Part shown: positions 13,616 to 25,685 of the stretch, piece by piece
Numbering within the stretch: the stretch's first letter is position 1
Layout: every line of letters begins with the position of its first letter
Assembly (NCBI RefSeq): GCF_027409185.1
Contig: NC_084462.1
Coordinates: 24,651,577 to 24,715,576, forward strand
DNA: 64,000 nt
From: Cynocephalus volans
Lineage: Eukaryota > Chordata > Mammalia > Dermoptera > Cynocephalidae
Reading direction: 5' to 3'
Position numbers and translations under genes: made by a program
The notes under the pieces: generated by a model
What the model saw: the letters and a program-made list of their open reading frames with translations, nothing else
The model's database searches: none
What the model was told of the DNA's origin: nothing

Positions 13616-13687
13616 GATAGTGGCTCTCAGACTTCAGAAGGCAGCAGCATTCCCTGGAGGAGGGCTTGTCAACACAGGCTGCTGGGG
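13616..13687 (+). repeat. MER5A-like hAT MITE, 5' half
   Basis: GTGGCTCTCAGACTTCAG resembles the MER5A terminus. The sequence stops at an L1 insertion and resumes at 15075. Confidence 0.6.
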
Positions 13688-15074
13688 AACAGACGGTCTT
13701 TTGAACAAAAGGTGCTGGGAAAACTGGACATCCACATGCAAGAGAGTGAAATCAAACCTTTATCTTAAACCATATACAAAAATCAACTCAAAATGGGTTA
13801 AAGACCTAAATGTAAGATCTGAAACCATAAAACTCCTGGAAGAAAACAGGGAAAAAACTCTTTGACAATGATCTCACCAATGATTTTTTGGATAGGACAC
13901 AGAAAGCACAGGCAACAAAAGTAAGCATAAAGTGGGACTACATCAAATAAAAAAGCTTCTGCACAACAAAAGAAATAATCAACAAAACAAGAACGTGATC
14001 TACAGAATGAGAGAAAATGTTTGCAAACCATACATCTGTTAAGGGACTAACATCTAGAATATATAAGAATGTTATACAATTCATAGCCAAAACAATAAAA
14101 TAAAATAAAATAAACCCATTCAGAGATAGACAAAGGACCTGAATTCATACTTCTCCAAAAAAGACACAAAAATGGCCAAAAGGATATGAAAAGATGCTCA
14201 ACATCACCAATCATCAGAGATATGAAAATCAAAACCACAATGAGATGTCACCTCACACGTTTTAGGAAGGCACTTATCAAAAAGACAAGAGATGGCAAGT
14301 GTGGGCTAGGCTGTGGAGAAGAGGGAACCCAAGTACACTGTTGGTGGGAGTGTAGATTGGTGCAGACTTTATGGGAAACAGTATGGAGATTCTTAAAGAA
14401 ATTAAAAATAGATGTACCATATGACCCAGCAATCCCTCTTCTGGGTACATATCAAAGAGAAGTGAAATGACCATTTCCTAAAAATATCTGCACTCCCATT
14501 TTTATTATGGCATTATTCACAATAGCCAAGATATGGAAACAAGGGACGTGTTCATCAAAAGATGAATGGATAAAGACGTACGATGGAAAGTTATCCAGCC
14601 TTAAAGAAGAAAGTAATCCTGCATTTGCCACAACATGGATGAACCTAGAGGACTTTATGCTAAGTGAAATCATCCAGACACGGAAAGACAAATATTACAT
14701 TATCTCACCTATATGTGGACACTTAAGATAAAACAAAAAACGAACACATAGAAACAGGGTAGAATAGTGGTTGCCATGGGGTGGAAAATGGGAAGATGTC
14801 AGTCATAGGGGACAAAGTTGCAGTTGGGTAAGATGAATAAGTCTAGAGATCTAATGCACAACATGAAGACTATTGTTAATAATACTGTTTTCTACTGGAA
14901 GTTTGCTAAGACAGTAGACTTTAGGTACCCGTATACACACACACACAAAAGAAAAGCAACTGTATGACATGATGGATATATTAAATTTCTTGAATGTAGT
15001 AATCACTTCACTATGCATACCTACATCAAGTGATGTGCTTTAAATATGTACGATAAAAACAAAACAAAAAACAT
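13688..15074 (+). mobile_element. LINE-1 3' end inserted into MER5A
   Basis: ORF2 C-terminal sequence starts at the WENWTS(T)CK region (13720) and runs through the C-rich knuckle near 14310 (CGLGCGEEGTQVHCWWEC). An L1 3' UTR and a tail of A-runs (15055-15070) follow. The flanks CAGGCTGCTGGG and CAGACTACTGGG are a decayed target duplication. Confidence 0.75.
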
Positions 15075-15200
15075 ACAGACTACTGGGCCACGCCACCTCA
15101 TTTCTGATTCAGTAGGTCTAGGGTGGGGCCTGAGACAAGCAACCAGGTGATGCGGATGCTGGGGTCTGGGGACCGCTTTTGAGACCCACTGTGATTACTG
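15075..15200 (+). repeat. MER5A-like hAT MITE, 3' half
   Basis: It contains the MER5A core CTGATTCAGTAGGTCTAGGG at 15106-15125 and a terminal GAGACCCACTGTG. It completes the half at 13616-13687. Confidence 0.7.
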
Positions 15201-15354
15201 AGCAGCATCAAGGCTCCCTTAAGGTTTGAGGTCACGCAGGAAAAGTGAGAGCAGTCAGCATGGCGGAATGTTATTCTCCAGCTGTGTTCAGCTGCTCAGG
15301 TGTAGTTGTAAAGGAGGCAGGGGCTGAATGAACCAGAGATTATCACCAAGAGTT

Positions 15355-15670
15355 TCAAATAGCTGAGTCCTTCTTATCATTCTGGACTCATCTCAAATGA
15401 AACTGCCTCACGGCACCTTCCCTGAACATATGATCTAACCATCTGCCTCCCCCTCATCATCATGCACTTTCATTTTTTTTTCATAGAACATTTCACTATC
15501 TGAAATTATTGTGAATATCTATTTTGCTAGTTGTTTCTAAGTCATTCCACTAGAGTTGACAAACAACAAAATAGAAATCTTGAAAATGTTCTTTTCAGTC
15601 ACTGCTGTATTCCTAGAATCTAGGGCAGTACCTACACATCACATGTGCTCAAAAGTACTTCTTGATGAAA
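15355..15670 (+). repeat. L2 3' end (decayed)
   Basis: The order of motifs follows the L2 3' region: CACCTTCCCTGA, GCACTTTCATT, then TGCTGTATTCCTAGAATCTAG and a terminal TGCTCAAAAGTAC resembling TGCTCAATAAAT. Confidence 0.6.
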
Positions 15671-16299
15671 AACGTGCGAGAGAATAGGGAGAACAAATTC
15701 CTGCACAAAAATACTAAACCATCGTATTGGTCTTGACTATGAAAAGACAAATATTTACATAGTCATAAAAATATAAACATAGTTGACTGATATGTCTAAA
15801 ATGAATGTAAATACATTGGAAAGAAGGGCAGGAGAGATGGTAGTTGAGACTAGCTAGCTGCTCACCTCTAAATTTTCTCTTTCTGAAGACTGTTTACCAG
15901 GCTCCTTTGTCTGGGGGCCATGACTCCGTTCTGCCCATTGGAATTTGGAATTTTGGCAAAAAAGATGTCCATACCACTTCCACACCTAGGCACAAAGACA
16001 CTCATACAATCCACCATTCTCTCTCCCTTCCTCAATCTCTCTCTCTCTGTTCATCAAGAGGCTGGTGCAGAGGATCCCTGTGGCTTCTGGAGATGCCCTA
16101 GAGGACAGTGGAGATGTAGGATAAAAGGAGCCTGGGTTCCTGAATCCCAGCTCAGAAGACAGCAAGGCAGAAGGCTGCCTAATGAACACTGACTGGGCTC
16201 TGGGTGAGATCAAAATAAACGTTAATTGGTCAAGCCCCTGAAATTCTAGGGCTATATTTATTGTTGAGTGGGAAGAAAGGTCAAGGATTAATTAAGAAT
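15671..16299. other. No gene seen
   Basis: There is a pyrimidine-rich CTCT stretch near 16020-16060 and short open frames on both strands. None has domain content or splice context. Confidence 0.4.
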
Positions 16300-16800
16300 T
16301 ACTAGTGCCATAAAAAAGAATGAAATCCTGTCATTCACAGCACCATGAATACTTCGGAAGATACTATGTTAAGTGAAATAAGCCAGGCACAGAAGGAGAA
16401 ATACCACGTCCTCACCCATATGTGGAAACTGAAAAACTTGATCTCATAGAAGTAGAAAGTAGAATAGTGGTTTCTAGCTTGGTCTGGGGAGGGTAGGGGG
16501 AAGGGGCGAATAGAGAGAGGTTGGTCAGTATATACAAAATTACAACTAGATACGCAGAATAAGTTCTAGTGTTCTATAACAATGCAGGGTGACTATAATT
16601 ACACATAGCTAGAAGAGAGAATTTTGAATGTTCCCAACACAAAGAAACAACAAATGTTTGAAGTGATGGATATGCTAATTACCCTGATTTGATTATTTAG
16701 CATCATATACATGTATGGAACTACCACACAGTACCCATAAATATGGACACTTATTATGTGTCAATTAAAAATAATAATAAAAGCAAAAACCTGAGTGAAA
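16300..16800 (+). mobile_element. LINE-1 3' end
   Basis: It starts at the KKNEILSFT-like ORF2 tail, passes the EISQAQKEKYH(V)L motif near 16375, and carries a G-rich 3' UTR tract (16480-16505) and an AAT-rich tail. Confidence 0.7.
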
Positions 16801-17394
16801 AACAAGAGAAAAAAAAAAGAATTACAAGTGTATCCCTCAGGGTCCAATCAGGAGAAAGTCATCACACCTTAATCTGATCAGAAAACATTAATGTAAAGAA
16901 TGATTAACTATACCAGATTAACTATAATGGGGTAAAGAGGGTTCTAAAGAGTACTATAGGGCTGAAGGATAGGACTTGAACTCTTAAGAATCCTTTGGCT
17001 TACTAATTTGCTCTAAACTGCTATCCATTTTTGCTACTTGTTCCATCTACTGAATGTTTTCAAAGAATATTTCTCTTTGCAAGATATCTTATTGTTCTTT
17101 GTAATCTGTAAGAAATTCAAAGTCACACATACATTGGCTCTAGGAGGGACCTGAGCTACCACCCCAACCTGGCAGCAGCAAGGCAAAATGAGGCACGGTG
17201 AAAAAAAATTACTAGTTGGCATTGCATGCTCTCCCTCTGGTGTCACAGGGTGAATTTCTTTCCTCACTCTGTGGTGACAAGGGAGTGTTCATTGGCACTC
17301 TGCTCTCACCAGGGTGGCATCAGCTGGGCCCAAAAGACAGCTGAATGTTCACTCCATCTGACCTGCATGCCACACCTGAACATGGTGTGCCTGC
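16801..17394. other. No gene seen
   Basis: The sequence is unclassified, probably old repeat relics. The open frames are short and featureless. Confidence 0.35.
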
Positions 17395-18335
17395 TACAAA
17401 AGGAGGTAAAATAAGACCCAGTCTCACAACAAAACACCCAAAATGTCCAGTATACAATGGAAAATCAATCAGCAAACCAAGAACCAGAACAATTACAACT
17501 TGAATGAGAAAAGACAACCAATAGGTGCCAATGCCAAGATGACTCAGATGTGGGAATTATCTGATAAGAATTTTAAAGCACCCATCATGAAAATGTTTCA
17601 CTGAGCCATTATGAATACTACGTACCCATTGGTACAGCTAAAACTGAAAAGGCAGAACTTTTTAAGTGTTGGCAAGGACACAGAGCAACAGAAGGTCGTA
17701 TACACTGATGGTTAGACTATAAAATGGTACAACTAGTGTGGAGAACACTTTGGCAGCTTTTTCAAAAGTAAAACATACACCAATCATATAATCCAGCCAT
17801 TCCGCTTTAAGGTATTTACATAAGAGAAAGGAAATCATATGCACATACAAAGACTTGTACACAAATATTCTTAGCAATTGTATTTGCAATAGCTAAATAT
17901 TGGAAACAGCCCGAATTTCCATCAACTGATGGATGGGTAAACAAGTTATGGTATATCCATATAATGGAATACTATTCAGAAATAAGAAAGGAATAAACTA
18001 TTGCCACATGCAGAAATGTCAACAAAACTGAAAATAATTATGTTGAGTGAAAGGAGCCTTGCATAGAAAAGAGCATAAAGTTCTAGCATATGCAAACTAA
18101 GCCCCAGAGGCAGAAAGCAGAGGAGAAGTAGGAGAGAGGCGTGGGGAGAGCGAGAGGGAAGGATTACAAAGGGGCATGAAGAACCTCTTCTGGGTGATGG
18201 ACAGCATCTGGTCTGCAGTGATAGTTTTCCAGGTGAATATATTTGTCATAACTTACCAAACTGTACATTTTAAATATGTGACACTTATCGTTTGCAAACT
18301 ATACCTCAATAAAGAGTTTAAAATAAAGGGGAATC
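17395..18335 (+). mobile_element. Old LINE-1 with internal deletion
   Basis: 17395-17605 resembles old L1 ORF1 (NEKRQPIGANAKMTQM(W)ELSD-like). At about 17610 the sequence jumps to the ORF2 C-terminus and then the 3' UTR, ending with CTCAATAAAGAGTTTAAAATAAA near 18310. Most of ORF2 is missing. Confidence 0.6.
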
Positions 18336-19262
18336 TCAAATTAGGACTAATGACTGATAGTGACAACATAGTAAATTTCTAAATTTGGTGGGAAGACAGG
18401 AAAGTACCCGAGCTTCCCATCTAAGAATGGAGATAATGTGCTCAGGAGGACTTTCCTCAAAATCATGGTAAGCAAGTGCTAAAATTAGCCCATTGATACT
18501 ATATAATTGAGTTTATAGAGATTTTGGTCACTGAACACTGGGCCCAGTCTGACAGGCATTATGGCTGGCATGTCTAGTCCATCTTCCCACTTACTCCACA
18601 GGCATCTCTGAGACTTGTAATACCTTTTTACTGGCTACAGGTAGCTTGGGACATAATTTTTCTTAAAATAACTGCTTTCGTATACTGAGGGTTTTGTTTT
18701 CCAAATGGGGGTTACTCACAAGTCTTGTGATCGTTTTACGTTTTCCATTAATTTTGACTATTTAGAAAACAGGGAGCACATGGAAGATTTGGAGTTGGAT
18801 TAGTTTTGCTTTGGTGGGGCTCGCTCAGTCTTTCGGTGCTAAGGGAACCATCATCTCTACCAAATCACTGGCCAAGACCAAACCAGTGAAAAAATCGAGT
18901 GGGGTGAAGGACAAAAGTTTGAACTTTATGTCCTTCACATTTTAATTTTCCTTAAGAGACTAAATGGGGAATTCATTTAGAACCTAAACAGGGACTTTTT
19001 GGTAGAGTCACACATTGTATTCTTTGAAAGTTGTTGATGTCATTTGAGCTCATTACATAACTTCCGATGAGCTAAACTGGAAAGCTAGGTCGATGGTGAC
19101 AATCCGTCCTCCCAGCTCTCACTCACTCATCCTTTGGAAAGTGCCAGCATCCTGCCCCACCTCTGCACGAACTACAGGAGCCTTGCTCTTCAAAGCCCTC
19201 CCTGTTCCCCTTGTCCTTCATAAGTCTGCAGGCTCCTGCCCTCTCCCCTCACAGTCTCTCAC
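18336..19262. other. No gene seen; 3' flank of NXPE copy D esterase exon
   Basis: No homologue of the NXPE last exon is found here or further left. Bases 19200-19262 align with the intron next to the copy P esterase exon, so the duplicated segment includes this intron start. Confidence 0.4.
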
Positions 19263-19436
19263 AGGGCACGGTGTCACGCAGATATTCCCACCACTGCCGG
19301 AGTGTGGAATCCCCCATCATGTGGACGATGTGGCCAGCCAGGCAGCCCAGGATGCTGTTAACAGTGGGGAAGGAGCGGCCAGAACAGGACAGTGAGTGCC
19401 ACACATCTTGGTGGTAGAAGCCAGAGGGTTTTAGTG
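19263..19436 (-). CDS. NXPE family protein, copy D: PC-esterase exon with GDS motif
   Basis: This 174-bp exon is bounded by CTTCCAG (acceptor, just above 19436) and GTGAGA (donor, below 19263). It encodes ALKPSGFYHQDVW, a conserved Cys, then CLAGHIVHMMGDSTLRQWWE. GDS carries the serine nucleophile of the SGNH/PC-esterase fold, and the RQWWEYL helix after it is typical of NXPE proteins. It starts in phase 1, matching the exon at 21187, and leaves one base for the next exon (phase 1). Copy P has the same exon in damaged form at 36361. The next exon (with the DxxH motif) is not found down to position 1, so it is outside the window or lost. Enzymatic activity of NXPE proteins is not established. 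Confidence 0.75.
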
Positions 19437-19509
19437 CTGGAAGCCCAGGGTGGCATGGGGGCCGTGGAGACAGTGCTACAAGAAGGAGCAAAACAGAACG
19501 GGCTAAATA

Positions 19510-19685
19510 ACAAACAGGCTAACGTTAATATCTTACAATATTAGACTGCCAGGCACTCTTCTATGTACTTTATATGTATTATTTCATTTACTCTTTTACA
19601 AAACCCAGAAAGTACTATTCTTACCTCCATTTCAAAGTGGGGACACTGAGGCACTGAAATGTTATGTAACTTACCCATGATCAAG
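19510..19685 (+). repeat. MIR
   Basis: CACTCTTCTATGTACTTTAT, AGTACTATTCTTACCTCCATTT and GGGGACACTGAGGCACTGAAATG follow the MIR consensus in order. It lies in the copy D intron. Confidence 0.75.
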
Positions 19686-19689
19686 AATA

Positions 19690-20410
19690 GTGCCTGGAAG
19701 ATCCTCAAAAACCCAAACATAGATCTACTATATAGAGCAGCAATCCCACTTCTGGGTATATACCCAGAGGAATTGAAAGCAAGATCTCAAAGAGATCTGT
19801 GCACTCCCATGTTCATTACAGCATTATTCACAACATCCAAGAAATGGAAACATCCTCTGATGGATGAATGGATTTTTGAAATGTGGTACATCCATACAAT
19901 GGAATATTAGTCTTAAAAAAAGAATTCTGCCACTTGACAGCATGGGTGAAACTGGACTGCATCATGCTAAATAAAGTAAGCCAGACAGAAAAAGAAAATA
20001 CTCTATGATCTCACTGATAAGTGGAATCTAAAAAAATTAAACTCATAGAAGCAGAGACAGGGGTTGGAGGAAACGGAGAGAAGTTGGTCAAAGCATACAA
20101 ACCTTCAGTCAAACTTTTCAGAATAATTTCTGGTGTTCTAATGTGCAACATGGTGCCTCTAGTCAATAATTCTGTATTATATGTACCAGCCAGCTGCCCA
20201 CCCCCCAAAATACTGTATTACATGTTTGAAATTTACTAAGAGAGTAGATGTTGAGTGCTCTTACCATTAAAAAAAAAAGTACCTATGGGAGGTAAGGGAT
20301 GTGCTAACTAACATGTTTGTGGTAATTGTTTCACAATGTGTATGTATATTTTATCATCACATTGTACACCTTAAATATACACAATCTTATTTGTCAATTT
20401 TACCTTAATA
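19690..20410 (+). mobile_element. LINE-1 3' end
   Basis: The ORF2 tail (AIPLLGIYPEELK, 19738; MFITALFTTSKKWKHP, 19810; FEMWYIHTMEY) runs into an L1 3' UTR and a terminal TTTTACCTTAATAGG. Orientation is antisense to the NXPE gene. Confidence 0.8.
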
Positions 20411-20411
20411 G

Positions 20412-20492
20412 GAGGGTACTTCAAAACGTTCATGGAAAAAATAGAATTACAGATAATATGAATCTTTCCATGAACTTTCTGACATACCCTTG
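20412..20492. repeat. Palindromic MITE, mariner-like (copy 1)
   Basis: The left end GGGTACTTCAAAACGTTCATGG is matched by the reverse complement of the right end (CCATGAACTTTCTGACATACCC). It is a short inverted-repeat element of about 80 bp. Confidence 0.65.
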
Positions 20493-20494
20493 AA

Positions 20495-21010
20495 CTACAT
20501 GATACCAATTACATGAGGAATCTAAAATAGTCAAATTCACAGAAGCAGAGAGAGACACGGTGGTTGTCAGGGGCTCGAGGGAAGGCAAGATGGTGATGTA
20601 TTAGTCAACAGGTACAAAATTTCAGTTACACAGACGAGTAGGTCCTAGAGGTCTACTGTACAGCATAGAGCCTAGAACTAACAATAGTGTGTTATGTATT
20701 ATTATTGCATAATACATACTACATTTATTATTTTAAATATATAATGTATCTTTATTATTATATATCATGTATTGCTATTATATATAGTAGAAGGTTGATC
20801 TTACATTAAGCATTTTTATGACACAGAAAAATAATAATCAATAGAGACGTTGGGACAAAACTTATGGAAGTAATGGATATGTCTATGGAATAGATTGTGG
20901 TGATGTTTTCACAGGTGTGCACTTATCTTCAAATTCCTCAAGTTGTATACATTACATTTGTATGGCTTTTAGTATTTCAATCATACCTCCATGTTTTTTT
21001 TTAATGGATA
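20495..21010 (+). mobile_element. Decayed LINE-1 3' UTR fragment
   Basis: TCAAATTCACAGAAGCAGAGAG, a GTTGTCAGGGGCT motif and a later GTAATGGATATGTCT follow old-L1 3' tails. A TA-rich tract lies at 20700-20790. Confidence 0.55.
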
Positions 21011-21186
21011 GTGACTGGTAGAGATAGCATTTGACTCCAGGAAGTCTGATGGTACAGCCCATACTACTAACCACTATGCATACTGCCCTGGCTGGGAGAA
21101 GCTAAACTCCAGTCAAGGAATAAAACCCCTCCAAGTCAATTACCACCATCATCATAACCCCCCCAGCATATCCCAGCTCCACTCAC

Positions 21187-21266
21187 CCAGGATACTGTTC
21201 TCTGTGTCTCCCCGTCTGATCTGAATTGGAGAAATGCCATGAGGTAGTAGCTTGTCAGTCACATTC
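21187..21266 (-). CDS. NXPE family protein, copy D: small exon 3
   Basis: This 80-bp exon lies between an acceptor CTAG at 21267-21270 and a donor GTGAGT at 21181-21186. It reads (W)NVTDKLLPHGISPIQIRRG, continuing to NSILG. Its first base completes the TG of exon 2 to a Trp codon, and it leaves one base that joins the exon at 19436 to make GCA. It therefore links the neurexophilin-like domain to the esterase domain, and NVT is a potential N-glycosylation site. Copy P has the homologous exon at 36631-36704, six bases shorter. Frame, splice sites and homology agree. Confidence 0.75.
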
Positions 21267-21338
21267 CTAGAGAAACACCAAGAATGAGAATTAAGGAATG
21301 GTGACCAGATGAAAGCTTAAGTCACTGTGGGCATACAA

Positions 21339-21420
21339 GGGGTCTTCAGAAAGTTCATGGAATGGTTTGTATTATATGTTAATTCAATTTTTCCACAGAC
21401 TTTTTGAAGTACCCTAGTAT
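21339..21420. repeat. Palindromic MITE, mariner-like (copy 2)
   Basis: GGGGTCTTCAGAAAGTTCATGG at the left mirrors CACAGACTTTTTGAAGTACCC at the right. It is the same family as 20412-20492. Confidence 0.65.
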
Positions 21421-22029
21421 GGTGATTGACTTGTAATTTCTACTCTGCCTAATTCCAAAAAGGTTGTTATAATACAATTAACACATTTATAATTTGGGCC
21501 AATTACAATAAAGAGTTAGAAAAATAATGGAAGAAAGAGAAAATCTAATCGGGAGCCTTGGAGAACGACTTTCTGCAATTAACCCACCCATTTAGCTCTC
21601 AGCAAACTAATAGTCAAGGTGAGAAAAGAATGACTGAGCCAAATCATGTAGTCCACCTGATAAATGGAAATACCCAAGCATGCCGGGAGACACCAACTTG
21701 TCCTGACACCAAATTCTGCAAGGAACATAGAGCAGAATCATTTTTTGTTACACGAACACCCAGACAATGGGGAGCGTATGCTCTACTTTTTAAGTTGTGG
21801 GTTGTGTATAGTGACTACCAAAGACGTGGGATGAAAGAGCGAGGTAGTGTGGGACAGCCCCGTACACTGCAGAAACCTGCAAACAGCACTTCAGCCAGGT
21901 GATCGAGGTTAACACCAACAGGCACAAACCATGTTGATAGTATATACCCTTGACATGATGTGATGATAGTGTCACTTTACGTCTGTGATCTTTCTCCCCA
22001 AAACACACAACCTCAGCTCAGTTACAATA
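21421..22029. other. No gene seen; copy D intron 2
   Basis: A 114-codon plus-strand open frame (21558-21902) has no recognised domain, signal peptide or homologous feature in copy P, so I treat it as chance. Confidence 0.4.
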
Positions 22030-23010
22030 AGAGCAGCATACAAATGTCTATAGAAGAGAATCCTGCAATAAAGTTGACTAATACTTCTCAAAACTGTCAA
22101 GACCATCAGAGACAGAGAAAGTCTGAGGAACGTGCACAGCCCAGAAAAGCCTAAGGAGACATGACAACTGACCATAATGTGGTGACTTGAATGGGATCCT
22201 GGAACATCAACCAAAAGAGACCTTAGTTTAAAACTAAGTAAATCTAAATAAACGATGGACTGTAATTAATAATAATGTGTCAACATTTGTTCATCAACTG
22301 TAACAGATGCACCACACTCATGGAAAATGTTAATACTCAGAGAATCGGGGCGGGGGAGGAAGGGAAGGTGGGAACTCTGTTCTGTCTGCCCAGTTTCTCT
22401 GTAAATTTAAAAGTGTTCTAGAAAATAAAGTGTACTAATACAAAAAGCCCCAGCAATTCCACGCACGGGTGTTTGCCTAAGAGAAATGAAAATATCTGCC
22501 CACAAAACTCTCATACCCCAATGTTCACAGCAGTTTTATTCCGAATGGCTTATACCTGAGAAAAAACCCAAACGTTCATCGAGACGTGAGTGAATTAACA
22601 ATGTATGGTGTCCCCATGCAATAGCATTCAGCAATAAAAAGGAAAAAACCCTACAGATATCAACATGGATGAATTTCAATACATTTTACTGAGCAAAAGA
22701 AACCAGGTACAAGAGTGCATACTGTATGATACAGTTTTTATGGGATTCTAAAAAAGGCAAAATTGAAATATACCATCAGAAAGCAAATCAGTGTTTGACT
22801 GGGGCTGGACATGGGTGGGGAACATCAACTGTGAGGGAGCACAAGAGAATTTCCACGGGTGGTGGAAATGTTCTGTATCTTGATTGTGGTTGGTGCAGGT
22901 ACACAGGTGTACACATTTATTAAAACCCATTGACCTGCAGGTTTGAAATGAGTATATTTCATTGGATGTAAATTATACCTTAATAAAGTAGATTTTTTAA
23001 AAAATGCTTA
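22030..23010 (+). mobile_element. Two old LINE-1 3' ends in tandem
   Basis: 22030-22440 is an old L1 3' UTR (motifs TTAATAATAATGTGTCAACA and TCATCAACTGTAACAGATG, ending AATAAAGTG). 22441-23010 restarts in an ORF2 C-terminus and ends in another 3' UTR (ATTGTGGTTGGTGCAGG; CTTAATAAAGTAG). Both are antisense to NXPE. Confidence 0.65.
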
Positions 23011-23754
23011 AATGAATACAAAAAACTCAGACAACAGGATTATGGGCTATGGACTAATGCCAGAATTAAACAAATAGCTATCAAATGACTTAGTAAATAT
23101 TTCTTGCATGCATGTATGAACTGCTGTCTCTAGAATTGACGGGCTGTAGTTCCAGTTAGGCTGGAAACGCTGTTGGGAAGTTGTTTCATGTGTTTGCGAC
23201 TAGATGTCTCTCCCATTCCCCAAAGCTAATGCTGAGAGCTCACCTCCTCTTTCTCCCTGCGCTTCCTGGGGCAGGGCAGAGAGGGACAGGGACAGCACCT
23301 CTTACTTTACAGAGAAGCTCTCTCACCATTAACCCCCTTACTGGAAAATTCGTCTACTTCACGCATTCCCACTTCCTCCTTGCCCTACTCAAGAGAGGAG
23401 GCAAAACTGGATCTATGCCCTTCTCCATGTTTTAGATTGTGCCATGTTCATTTTCTGCACCATCTTTAACTTATTCTTCCTTTCAGTTCTTTCTTTCTAG
23501 AATATAAGCATCGTCACATCTGCTCCGTTAGGTAAAGCCATTCTTCCATTCTTACCTCCTCCTGTAACTACAACTCTATCAGGTGCTTTTCCTTCATAGG
23601 ACAACTTCTTGAAAGACTCATCTGCCCTTGTTATCTGCTTCTTTTCCCACCCCAATACACATATCTTTAAAAAGATATCGTATTGTGTCCTTGACATCCA
23701 GCCCTATTGGGTCTTAACATTTTGCCACATTTGAATCAGATCTTTCTTTAAAAA
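23011..23754. other. No gene seen; copy D intron 2
   Basis: Mixed-composition DNA without credible exons on either strand. No repeat family is recognised with confidence. Confidence 0.35.
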
Positions 23755-24660
23755 CAAAATGATCAACAGATAAAATAAAAAATAGTGCTAACACCAAATG
23801 CTGAGAAGGATGCAGAGAAACTGTGTCTCTCATACATTGCTGGTGGGAGGGTAAAATGATACAGGCACTCTGGCAAACAGTTTGACAAGTTCTTATAAAA
23901 CTAAACATCCACTAATCACACAAACTAGCAATTGCAGTCAGGCATTTATTCCAGACAACTGAAATCTTACGCTCACATAAAAATCTGTACATGAATATTC
24001 ATAGCAGCTTTATTCATAATAGTCAAAAACTGGAAATAACCCAAATGTCCTTCCATGGGTGAATGGTTAAACAAATTCATATAATGGAAACCAGGCAGCA
24101 ATAAAAAGGCATAAATTATTGATATACACAACAACTTGGACGGATCTTAAGGGCATAGGGAGAAAAAGCCAATATCTGAAATGATTACATACTGTATGAT
24201 TCCATTTATATGCTATTCTAGAAATGACAAAACTATAGAGATGGAGAACAGATTAGTAGTTGCCAATGTAGGGACAGGGGTTGGAGGGTGGGAAGGCCAT
24301 AAAAGTATAGCACAAGGATTTCCTTTATGGTGATGGGACATTTCTGTACCTTGATTGTGGTGGTGGTGGTTACACAAATCTACACATGGGCTACATTTGC
24401 AAAAACTTACACATGTACCCATGAACACACACACAGGTGGATGTGCGAGCTGGTAGGTGAAGACTTAATGAGGCCTGTAATCTTGTTAACATAGAGTAGC
24501 AATGTCTATTTTCTTGTTTTGATTGTGCTACAGATACATGAGATGCTGCCATTGGCAGAAACTGGGTGAAGAGGTCAGAAGACTATGGACTATTTTTGCA
24601 GCTTCCTGTAGGTCTGTCATTATCTCACAATAAAAAGTTAAATTTAGAAAAGTAATAAGT
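23755..24660 (+). mobile_element. LINE-1 3' end
   Basis: It runs from the ORF2 C-terminal region (TGGTGGGAGGGTAAAATGATAC, near 23843) through the HSSFIHNSQKLE-like segment near 24010 to a 3' UTR with GTGGTGGTGGTGG (24358) and a terminal CACAATAAAAAG. Confidence 0.7.
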
Positions 24661-25319
24661 AGATTATTACAGGTACCACATAGGTACCCTCTATACTCTC
24701 ACCCTTTCCCATTCTGTTCCTCACAAGGATATAGTCCCTATCTTGAATTCAGTGTTTGTGATTCTCATCTACATTTTGTACATTTGATTTATATTTATAT
24801 TAAATAGCATTGTTTGCAAGTTTTAGAACTTTGCATAAATGGAATGATATGTGTTTATTACTACTCATTATCTTTTCAAGATTTAGAAAGTTTTGAAAGG
24901 GAGCTGTTCTTTATTCATTTTTAAATTATAATTGCATTGTTTGAATATACCATAATTTCTTCATCCATTTCTTATCTGTTGTCATTTAGATAGTTTTCAA
25001 TATTCTCCTATCACAGACAATGTCTGCAATAAATACTATTGTACATGTTCCCTGGCTCTCCTGTAAGAAAGAGAAATCTACAATTTATAACCAGAAGCAA
25101 ACCTTTGGACTGTAAGTTATATGCATCTTCAACTTTACTAAGTATTGTTAAATTGCTTTTCAAAGTTCTTATAACAATTTACACTCCCAGCAGTGGTATA
25201 CGATCCTTTTTGTCTCTACACATCCTCATCACCTGTGTTTTTGTCAGATTCAAAGATTTGTTCATATGAAAATTATTAAATAACATCATATTTTGTTTCT
25301 TCAACTTTTTAAAAAAATG

Positions 25320-25408
25320 TTGAGGCAGCTGGCTGGTTTGGGGATCTGAACATTTCACCTTGGTGTTACAAGGCCACATTGTAACCAGCTGAGCTAACTG
25401 GCCAGCCC
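25320..25408 (-). mobile_element. tRNA-Ile-derived SINE
   Basis: Reverse complement reads GGGCTGGCCAGTTAGCTCAG then a tRNA-like body with the ACACCAAGGTGAAA arm. The A box is intact and the B box is decayed. Confidence 0.75.
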
Positions 25409-25587
25409 TAAATAATATATTTCAGTTTCAATTAAATTTCCCTGACTACTCATGAGATTAAGTATATCTTCAGATTTTATTCATCATTCAAAATCTTCCT
25501 TCTGTGATCTCCTGGTTGTGTCTCTTGCCCATGTTTTCTGTTGGGCTATATAATTTCTCTTATTATTTTGTATAATTTCTTTTCTTT

Positions 25588-25685
25588 TTTTCTTGGTGTC
25601 TGGCTAGTACAGGTATTGAACCCTGGAACTTCGTGTTGTCAGCACCGTGCTCTAAACAACTGAGCTCACCAGGTAGCTCCCTGTA
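25588..25685 (-). mobile_element. tRNA-Ile-derived SINE, diverged
   Basis: Reverse complement shows GAGCTCAGTTGTTTAGAGC, a GCTGACAAC segment and GGGTTCAATACC, followed by a pyrimidine/A-rich tail. Confidence 0.7.

Noticed and set aside
21558..21902. 114-codon plus-strand frame
   Set aside because: No domain, no signal peptide, no counterpart near copy P.
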